A stretch of DNA of 44,388 bases, taken from positions 1-44,388 of IMG/VR virus record IMGVR_UViG_3300029448_007258; one strand, written 5' to 3'. Shown here piece after piece: positions 38,130-44,388 of the stretch. A model generated the notes under the pieces. That model made no database searches. It saw only the letters and a list, made by a program, of their open reading frames with translations, and was not told where the DNA came from. Position numbers and translations under genes: made by a program. The stretch's first letter is position 1. The number at the start of each line of letters is the position of its first letter. The stretch comes from a virus.

Positions 38130-38431
38130 TATATTTCCTCAATTCTTTTAGTCTTATCACATATTAATAAATCATAATATGGTTTTTCACCTGTGATTAA
38201 TTTATGGTACTTACAACCCCAACTATCTAATTGTTTTTTAGTTAATTGATAATAGTCATTACCTGATGTAGAACCTCTAGCAGTCCAATATGTTATATCA
38301 TTACCATCCTCATACAACTTATTTATCTTAGCTATATTTTCATGACTGGGTTCAGCTTCATTATAATCACCTTTCCAATCATCATAAAAACAGATAGTTA
38401 AATCTATGTCAACATATAATTTTTTACCCAT
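38129..38431 (-). CDS. Small HAD phosphatase (GmhB-like role possible)
   Basis: ATG 38431, preceded by GAGGAG, gives 100 residues. YVDIDLTICF (motif I D-x-D), ITYWTARGS (motif II) and Lys/Asp motif DLLICDKTK (motif IV) fit a short HAD phosphatase related to capsule-biosynthesis hydrolases. It could remove the 7-phosphate of heptose bisphosphate, filling the GmhB step; that is inferred only from context. Confidence 0.72.
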   Translation of the reverse strand: MGKKLYVDIDLTICFYDDWKGDYNEAEPSHENIAKINKLYEDGNDITYWTARGSTSGNDYYQLTKKQLDSWGCKYHKLITGEKPYYDLLICDKTKRIEEI

Positions 38432-39233
38432 TGTATAACTCCTCATATACTCTTTTCATCCAATATGTTCTATCCCTACCCATATCGCTTGGTGGTATAG
38501 CATTAAATTGGTATACCCAAGCTGAATTGTAAAGGTGAGTTAAGCTATCTTCCCAATAGCAGTTGGGATGATAAAAGAATAATTGTTTTCTAATCATATC
38601 CATCATACCAAATTGTCTTGGTAACAGATTTAACTCCACACCAAATTCTTTTCTCATACAATTCATCATTGATATATCACTTCCTGTTAACAAAATATCA
38701 TAAGATTTAATAATCTTTTCTTTGTTTGTTTCATAAAAATCAAAAACCTTTTCAAAAAATTCTTTATGATTCTTATTAATAACAACAAAGCCTGTTTGGA
38801 AAAATTCAAATGATGGTATACAAAATTGTTTGTTCCAAAACATTTTAGAGTATCCGTTTATAGCTCTATTTATCCACTCAAAGTCACCATCAGTTAACAC
38901 ACTTGTAAATTTACCATCCGTCATCTCAAAAAAGTTTGGACAATCAGGATGAACTACAGAATCAGCATCCACAACTAATACTTGGTCATATTCTATTTCA
39001 TTATGTTCTAATATATTCAACACCTGCCATCTTTGCCAAGTTATCAACATCTCAGACTCAGGACAAAGTAAGTCCGACATAATATAAACTTCGTGACCAT
39101 TCTTTTTAGCCCAAGCTTTCCAAGAGTTTATCCCATACTCATAACCATGATGCCTGTTTGAATGTCCTATACTTGATTCGCCAGTTAAATCTTTTTCTCT
39201 TTTTATATAAGGTATAAAAATTATGTTTTTCAT
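38424..39233 (-). CDS. GT-A glycosyltransferase (GT8-like)
   Basis: 269 residues. YDQVLVVDADSVVHPDCPNF is a clear D-A-D metal site; FFQTGFVVINKNHKEFFEKV and FYHPNCYWEDSLTHLYNSAW follow in the order of GT8-like enzymes. Donor unknown. Confidence 0.72.
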   Translation of the reverse strand: MKNIIFIPYIKREKDLTGESSIGHSNRHHGYEYGINSWKAWAKKNGHEVYIMSDLLCPESEMLITWQRWQVLNILEHNEIEYDQVLVVDADSVVHPDCPNFFEMTDGKFTSVLTDGDFEWINRAINGYSKMFWNKQFCIPSFEFFQTGFVVINKNHKEFFEKVFDFYETNKEKIIKSYDILLTGSDISMMNCMRKEFGVELNLLPRQFGMMDMIRKQLFFYHPNCYWEDSLTHLYNSAWVYQFNAIPPSDMGRDRTYWMKRVYEELYNG

Positions 39234-39916
39234 TTCTTTCCTATATGTGCGTTTGTACTTCTGTAAAAATATTCGTTGTCTCTCGAATCACCATCCATAT
39301 AATTAAATTTTAGATTGTTTTTCCAAGCACAATAATTAAAACTTAGTTGGTCTCTTTTACTATTATATTTAATTTCTGTCCACCAATCTTCCATTGTCTT
39401 TATACAATCAGATTCATTGTGCCTTCTTAAAATTACCATACCGGTAATCAAACCATTATTCTGAGGATATCCTAACTTAGCATATCTTTCAAATTGTTTA
39501 ACAATAATCTTAGGATTATCCTTATAGTTTAACATACCCCTATCTGGTGTAAGTTTCATATTCTTAGCTCCTAAATCAAGTATGGTCTGAGCTTCTTGAT
39601 AAGCACAATTTCTGGCATCTAAATGATTATTATTATGGCTAAAGAAAGCAACATTTGAATCACTTAAATACTTATCAATCAACTCATCTAAATTTCCTCT
39701 TACATCCATATTACCATCTATAAAAATACTATACTCATAGTCCTGTAAATATCTATGTGGCAATACCTTAAACCTTTTAGCGTTTCTGTTATTATCCTCA
39801 TACAATGACAAGCTATTGTCCTCACTAAAACATTTCCAATCCCAGCCATCCGAACTCTGTTCTGTAACCTTATCGTATCCACCGAATACAGAAGTGTAAA
39901 CTACACGCTTTGACAT
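39230..39916 (-). CDS. TOD1/MUCI70-type glycosyltransferase (DUF616)
   Basis: 228 residues. VVYTSVFGGYDKV, WKCFSED, FKVLPHRYLQDYEYSIFIDG and LRRHNE are DUF616/TOD1 family marks (V-x-T-x-x-F-G-x-Y-D, then K-x-x-P-H-x-x-L). Eukaryotic members are galacturonosyltransferases; bacterial and phage ones are uncharacterised. Confidence 0.82.
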   Translation of the reverse strand: MSKRVVYTSVFGGYDKVTEQSSDGWDWKCFSEDNSLSLYEDNNRNAKRFKVLPHRYLQDYEYSIFIDGNMDVRGNLDELIDKYLSDSNVAFFSHNNNHLDARNCAYQEAQTILDLGAKNMKLTPDRGMLNYKDNPKIIVKQFERYAKLGYPQNNGLITGMVILRRHNESDCIKTMEDWWTEIKYNSKRDQLSFNYCAWKNNLKFNYMDGDSRDNEYFYRSTNAHIGKK

Positions 39917-41361
39917 ATTATACCCTCATAGTCTTTTAATATTTTGTTCTGTGTTGTTGGGTAAAAAGTTCCCTTTAATTGTCCTATCTTTTTTAGAACT
40001 TTGAATTGACCTCTTTCAACATATTCATCTATTGCTTGTTTAAGTTCAGGAAATAATCCATAATCATCAAAAGCAATTATAGTTCCCTTCCCAAAGCTAC
40101 TGATAGAGTTATCTATATCACTTTTGATGTGAGCATAATCGTGAACACAATCTATAAATACAATATCCATATGTTCAAAGTTCCAAGGTTGATTATACAC
40201 ATCCATTACGACATATTCTATGTTATCGCTTTTACTATTTAATTTTTTGGATTGTTCATGCCTCTCATATAGGTTATCAAGAGCTATAACTTTTTTAAAT
40301 AAATAACTTAATATTTTTGTGCTGTGTCCTAATGAAGAGCCAACTTCCAATACTTTCATATCCTTATATTCTTCTTTATCAAAGAAATCTATAAAATCAG
40401 CTTTAAATTTTAAACTCGTAGTCGTTTTTGATTCTGTCTTATCAGGTAAGCCGTTTAGTAAATTTCTTACTTTGTCATTTCTTAAATATGTCTCACCACG
40501 TACAAAGTTATGAGCGATGGGAAATTGTCTTTGAACTGTGTATGTTTTGGAATAACGTGTTGTTAGTTGTGTAGTCCCACATTGATTACCAACATTGTAT
40601 TTAGCTTTAGACCTAATGTAAAGTTGTGTTCTAATTGGCATATGTCTCATATCCAATGCTTTATTTAAAATATTAAATGAAGTCTGTTCAATTGGTCTCT
40701 CCGTCCAATAAAAGTGTTTTAATTTTGGGTCTATAACATCCATCATTAACTTATCCATTGTGTAGTCATATCTATCTGATAATAGTAAACAACCATAATC
40801 TTCTTCACCAACATATTCTTTTATAATTTTATCAGCCAGCTGCTTTTCTTCTTCAGTAAAATATAATTCAGGAGCAGAGTCATTACACTCATCCTCTTCA
40901 AATTGCCAGAATCTTAACATCTGTTCTAACATTGGTATATTTGGATTGTCTTTATTATAAACTCTATAGTGGTCATGAAATATTTCACCACTTACAGAAT
41001 CTGCAAACCCATCAATGTATGGATTGTTTTTAAATACATTGACTCCATTTTCAAATGGGTTCTTCCAACTATTCCACTCATCTCCAATATCACCACATAT
41101 CTTTTTTTGTAATTTAGCAGTTGGTGCATAAACCTTACAATCAGGATACTTTTGTTTAAGTAGTCTTGGCATAGCCGATACCACCCCCCAATCTCCTATA
41201 CCTAAACACATTCTCATAATAACAAATGTACGAGCATCTAAATATTCATCCGGTATTCTCAAACCCTCAGATTCTTCAAATCCCAAAATACTAACATCTC
41301 CAGCACTATATAATGCATTATCAACTATTCTGAAGAAAACCATTTGTTCTTCCATTTTCAC
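39901..41361 (-). CDS. Fusion: GT-B/heptosyltransferase-like + SAM methyltransferase
   Basis: 486 residues. The first ~300 resemble a GT9-type enzyme (RMCLGIGDWGVVSAMPRLLK, KYPDCKVYAPTAKLQKK), although the C-terminal donor half is not typical. The last ~170 form a class I methyltransferase: MKVLEVGSSLGHSTKILSYL (motif I) and MDIVFIDCVHDYAHIKSDID. A single protein may add and then methylate a sugar. Overlaps its neighbours by a few bases. Confidence 0.75.
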   Translation of the reverse strand: MKMEEQMVFFRIVDNALYSAGDVSILGFEESEGLRIPDEYLDARTFVIMRMCLGIGDWGVVSAMPRLLKQKYPDCKVYAPTAKLQKKICGDIGDEWNSWKNPFENGVNVFKNNPYIDGFADSVSGEIFHDHYRVYNKDNPNIPMLEQMLRFWQFEEDECNDSAPELYFTEEEKQLADKIIKEYVGEEDYGCLLLSDRYDYTMDKLMMDVIDPKLKHFYWTERPIEQTSFNILNKALDMRHMPIRTQLYIRSKAKYNVGNQCGTTQLTTRYSKTYTVQRQFPIAHNFVRGETYLRNDKVRNLLNGLPDKTESKTTTSLKFKADFIDFFDKEEYKDMKVLEVGSSLGHSTKILSYLFKKVIALDNLYERHEQSKKLNSKSDNIEYVVMDVYNQPWNFEHMDIVFIDCVHDYAHIKSDIDNSISSFGKGTIIAFDDYGLFPELKQAIDEYVERGQFKVLKKIGQLKGTFYPTTQNKILKDYEGIICQSV

Positions 41362-42014
41362 CTCACATTCATTTCTGGACTAAAATTTTTATTATAAAAC
41401 ATATTTTGTTTCTCTTGCTTTTCTATAGTTTTTGGGTGATATAAGCTCAACTCTTCGTGTGGTGGTAGGTGTGAATATGTTTTACAACCTGTAATGTATT
41501 CATGTAGTGGTCTTGTCCATCTAATATCTTTGTGGTTACGGAATACCCTTGCTTGATAATCAGGATAGTTTACCCAACTTTTTTCACTAACATTCCAACC
41601 CCATCTTTGTATGTGTTCTTGTTTCATACCATCAATTGTATTCACTCTTGGTATCCAAATTAAATCCACGCCATTATTCATTTGTATGATTTCTTTAAGC
41701 TGCTGTAACAATATCTCATTTGGAAACTCGTCAGCATCAATATGAAAGATATAATCACCAAATGAGTTTTCTATAATAGAATTTTTTTGAGCAGCAAAGT
41801 CTCTCTCAAGTTTTCTTTGATAAACTTTTATAGGTTTATATGAGTCATAAAACTTTTTAGAGTATACATCTAATTCAAATCTTACAGCATCATCATCCCC
41901 GTCAACACAAACAACAACCTCATCAGAATCATCTATGTTTCTATATAATATATCCAATAACCTTTTTAACTCAGCAGCCTCGTTGTGAACTGTAATACCA
42001 TAACTAATTTTCAT
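41358..42014 (-). CDS. Family 2 glycosyltransferase (WaaE-like)
   Basis: 218 residues. ISYGITVHNEAAELKRLLDI, VVVCVDGDDDA, DYIFHIDADEFPNE (D-A-D) and WTRPLHEYITG are the GT2/WaaE-like pattern, common in LPS core assembly. Complete and short. Confidence 0.85.
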   Translation of the reverse strand: MKISYGITVHNEAAELKRLLDILYRNIDDSDEVVVCVDGDDDAVRFELDVYSKKFYDSYKPIKVYQRKLERDFAAQKNSIIENSFGDYIFHIDADEFPNEILLQQLKEIIQMNNGVDLIWIPRVNTIDGMKQEHIQRWGWNVSEKSWVNYPDYQARVFRNHKDIRWTRPLHEYITGCKTYSHLPPHEELSLYHPKTIEKQEKQNMFYNKNFSPEMNVR

Positions 42015-42414
42015 TTAATTCCTTAACAAATTGTACGGGTAATTTTAAATCTTCTAAAAATACTGAACTTTTCCTAGCTTTGTCAAAACTATAGGTTCTG
42101 TATATACCATGTCTTTTTATTAAAGCTTTCATTTTCGTATAAGTTTGCTTTGCATTACCATCTAACATAACCCTATATATTTTCTTATCACCATCAACTA
42201 CTTGTGTAGTTCCAGCAGACTCTAATATCTTTTTAATCTCCGTATTGGTTGGCATATTAGATACTTCTAATTGTATACCGTGAATTAGATTCTTACGTTT
42301 AGGTTCTAATACAAGTATAGTTCTACGAAGTCTCCTACCTTCTCTGTTCTGATATATAAATGATATAATATCACCAGCACTAACTTTGTTCCAACTATAC
42401 GGTAACTTAGCCAT
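42004..42414 (-). CDS. Conserved marine myovirus hypothetical protein
   Basis: 136 residues (MAKLPYSWNKVSAGDIISFI...). The pattern YxWNKVxxGDxIxFxYxN...RRTILVLEPK..NLIHGIQLE is one I associate with conserved hypothetical proteins of cyanomyoviruses and related marine T4-like phages; it looks like a beta-barrel. Function unknown. Confidence 0.65.
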   Translation of the reverse strand: MAKLPYSWNKVSAGDIISFIYQNREGRRLRRTILVLEPKRKNLIHGIQLEVSNMPTNTEIKKILESAGTTQVVDGDKKIYRVMLDGNAKQTYTKMKALIKRHGIYRTYSFDKARKSSVFLEDLKLPVQFVKELNEN

Positions 42415-42862
42415 TATCCTTTACAATACCCATAGCTTTACAAGCTTCCATAAATTCAAACTGACCAAACTTTTTAGCGTTATCAACATCTAATCTTTTC
42501 TCATGACCATCATATTTATCTCTTTCATCCTCAGGTATTTCTATGACTTTAGCATAATACCAATGCCAATCAGTAACTTTCCCCTCAGGATATATTATTC
42601 CTTTTTCACCCATATTGATTACGGATGGAAACCAAACTATACCCCTTTCTTTATCAAATATTTTTAAATCATTCATCAACTGACTATGACTTTTTGTGTA
42701 TTCCTCTAACTTCTCGCTATCAAAAGCTAGATAAGTATTTGATGTCATACCACATTGGAAACATATAAGAGATTCAAATGGTTCACCTTCAATTTCTGTT
42801 TGTTCTACGAAACAATTATTATGTGTATCTAAGTCACAAGGACATTTTGTTCTTAATTCCAT
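42407..42862 (-). CDS. Conserved hypothetical protein with Cys-rich N-terminus
   Basis: 151 residues. CPCDLDTHNNCFVEQ and LICFQCGMTSNTYL supply four or five Cys that could bind zinc; the middle has WFPSVINMGEKGIIYPEG. It travels with the preceding gene in marine T4-like phages by my recollection. Function unknown. Confidence 0.6.
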   Translation of the reverse strand: MELRTKCPCDLDTHNNCFVEQTEIEGEPFESLICFQCGMTSNTYLAFDSEKLEEYTKSHSQLMNDLKIFDKERGIVWFPSVINMGEKGIIYPEGKVTDWHWYYAKVIEIPEDERDKYDGHEKRLDVDNAKKFGQFEFMEACKAMGIVKDNG

Positions 42863-42863
42863 A

Positions 42864-44198
42864 TCAAACCTTCTTTAGTTTAGGTAATTTCATTTCGGTT
42901 GGTTTCTTTTCTGAAACTTTCTTTAGCTTCGGTAATCTCAGACTAACTTCTTTCGGCTGCTCTTCAAATTTAGGAAGATAGTTATTTAATATTCTACTAA
43001 ATTCAAGATTCATTTTATTCATAGAAAAATTTACTCTATTGTGCATAGCCTGTTTTTTAGCTTTTAATGTGTACTCTCTATTCTTTTTAAATACATCTAA
43101 CATAATCTGTGAAGCATATTGATAATTAATAGTAAACCATTGAGCCCCATCAACCAACATTTCTTTTGGTAGGGATGAATTTGCAACTTTTGTTAAACTA
43201 CCAGGTAGTAAAACTGAGTTGTTTTTATTTAAAAAATCTAAATGTCCACTCCAATTTGAAGCTATTACTATCTTTTCCGAAACACTAGCTTCTAATAAAG
43301 GACGACCAAAACCCTCACCATGCGTAAAACTAACATGAGCTTTTACTTTAGGATGATTATACATTTCATTCATTTCTTCATCTGTTAAGTCTCCATGTAA
43401 GAAATAAACAGGAGGCAACTTACCAACCACACTATTCTTAATTTCTTTTATTTTAGCCATAATTTCATTTCTATCAATAATTGAAAATGTAGCTCCGCTT
43501 GTTTTCATAAGAAGCGCTGGTGGATTAGGTTTGTTCTTAAATGTTTCTAAGAAAGTTTTTAGTAACATACCTGTATCTTTCCTATCTTCTCCTAAGTTAC
43601 CTTGTAGCCAATGTCCTGTGTAAAGAAATACAAATCTTTCTTTAATATTAGACATCTCAGATTTAAAATTGTCTGAAATTTTATTTGTTTTTTTATAAAC
43701 ATTGGTATCCAAACCCTCAAACAAAACTTCTATTGGTTTAGTTACTCTTAACTCACCAGTTTTTTGTTTTGTTCTTTCGTCAATCTGTTCATAAGATACT
43801 CTTTGAAATATTTCTTTTACAAATTTAGAGGGAACAATATTCATATTCATTCTGTTTATTCCTTGAATCCACTCTGCTGCTGGTGCTGTGTTTTCTATAC
43901 CAGCAGTTATACCAATATTATATTTAGCTATCGGTGTAAATTCATTAGGAACACTAATCTGAATATGTATCTCAGGTTGTCTTGGTAAATTATTAGTATA
44001 AATAATTTTATCAATTATCATTTTATCATTTGGATTTTTATCATCCAATGCGTTCATAGGACAATTACCCCATTTCATAGAGTTTATTCTTATATCAAAT
44101 CTATCCATTGATATGAGACTCCTAACTAAGTCTCTACTGTGTGAACCATATCCACTTCTAGTAGCAACGGGTGCTGTAATTAACATTAACGGTTTCAT
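42864..44198 (-). CDS. GT4/GT1-type glycosyltransferase with basic C-terminal repeats
   Basis: 444 residues. VPSKFVKEIF (acceptor half), FLYTGHW, and FTHGEGFGRPLLEASVSEKI (donor-binding E-x7-E region) identify a GT-B enzyme. The last 35 residues are a low-complexity tail with LPKLKKV repeated (LRLPKLKKV and MKLPKLKKV), perhaps for anchoring or partner binding. Such enzymes are widespread in marine myoviruses. Confidence 0.83.
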   Translation of the reverse strand: MKPLMLITAPVATRSGYGSHSRDLVRSLISMDRFDIRINSMKWGNCPMNALDDKNPNDKMIIDKIIYTNNLPRQPEIHIQISVPNEFTPIAKYNIGITAGIENTAPAAEWIQGINRMNMNIVPSKFVKEIFQRVSYEQIDERTKQKTGELRVTKPIEVLFEGLDTNVYKKTNKISDNFKSEMSNIKERFVFLYTGHWLQGNLGEDRKDTGMLLKTFLETFKNKPNPPALLMKTSGATFSIIDRNEIMAKIKEIKNSVVGKLPPVYFLHGDLTDEEMNEMYNHPKVKAHVSFTHGEGFGRPLLEASVSEKIVIASNWSGHLDFLNKNNSVLLPGSLTKVANSSLPKEMLVDGAQWFTINYQYASQIMLDVFKKNREYTLKAKKQAMHNRVNFSMNKMNLEFSRILNNYLPKFEEQPKEVSLRLPKLKKVSEKKPTEMKLPKLKKV

Positions 44199-44206
44199 TC
44201 TAACTC

Positions 44207-44374
44207 CTATCCTTCAAAAATTGTATAACGTTTACGTGGTGTCCATTTATCAAATGCTGTATCCATATGCTCTATAAAAAGATTAGACATAGCAGTAGCT
44301 GACATCATAGCATCATCGCTCATAACAAATTCATGACCTAACTTACCACATTCACCTCTCTTATCCTTATCCAT
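44207..44374 (-). CDS. Small hypothetical protein, possibly complete
   Basis: A frame ending at 44207 is open to the window edge. ATG 44374 with AGGGTGG about 7 bases upstream would make it complete at 55 residues (MDKDKRGECGKLGHEFVMSD then DAMMSATAMSNLFIEHMDTA). No family recognised; a longer gene extending beyond the window cannot be excluded. Confidence 0.5.
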   Translation of the reverse strand: MDKDKRGECGKLGHEFVMSDDAMMSATAMSNLFIEHMDTAFDKWTPRKRYTIFEG

Positions 44375-44388
44375 ATCATACCACCCTT

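Noticed and set aside
1-44388. CRISPR arrays, insertion sequences or integrase and attachment sites
   Set aside because: No regularly spaced repeats, transposase, integrase or terminal inverted repeats were seen.

Overview
The window looks like part of a large tailed phage (probably a T4-like myovirus) of a marine Gram-negative bacterium. It is AT-rich, nearly every base is coding, and every gene I accept lies on the minus strand, so transcription runs from high to low coordinates. No terminase, portal, capsid or tail gene is in view. The phage assignment rests on gene packing, on a set of small proteins sharing an N-terminal capsid-targeting-like peptide, and on accessory genes typical of marine phages (UvdE, PC4-like, MazG-like, transaldolase, Mom-like, many glycosyltransferases). 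Lipoproteins, a TonB C-terminal domain and heptose enzymes point to a host with an outer membrane. The secreted proteins resemble those of FCB-group bacteria, but strong Shine-Dalgarno (SD) sites and TTGAC/TATATT promoters argue against typical Bacteroidota. The host is undetermined.

Layout from low to high coordinates. (1) 1-4.7 kb: ASCH-domain gene (partial), then six genes whose products start with an M-[hydrophobic]-K-L-x-x-[LIM] peptide ending in a (I/L/V)-x-E site, as in T4 internal head proteins cut by a prohead protease. Two carry enzyme domains (PAP2 phosphatase, HAD phosphatase). Tiny membrane and secreted peptides are interleaved or adjacent. (2) 4.8-5.4 kb: two overlapping small membrane proteins. 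(3) 5.4-12.5 kb: small cytoplasmic genes (PC4-like, SWIM finger, HAD, VOC, UvdE, zinc ribbon, many unknowns), driven by a family of near-identical promoters. (4) 12.1-15.3 kb: gene-poor for a phage, with structured untranslated RNAs, a tRNA-Phe-like 3' half, four copies of a 15-mer operator-like motif, a regulator with an HTH and a degenerate HNH fold, a secreted TonB C-terminal domain and a lipoprotein. (5) 15.3-18.0 kb: coiled-coil/membrane proteins, a Mom-like DNA-modification protein, a lipoprotein. (6) 18-44.2 kb: about 30 tightly overlapping genes for glycan synthesis: nucleotide-sugar enzymes, glycosyltransferases, methyltransferases, a carbamoyltransferase, and a heptose module containing an RpiB-adenylyltransferase fusion.

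Working together: the head-peptide operon probably supplies proteins packaged with the DNA and delivered on infection. The promoter-rich block looks like early host takeover, with its own regulator and RNAs. The sugar block could build and attach decorated sugars (amino, methylated, carbamoylated, heptose) to host surface glycan, virion or another acceptor. Acceptor and sugar identity cannot be read from sequence.
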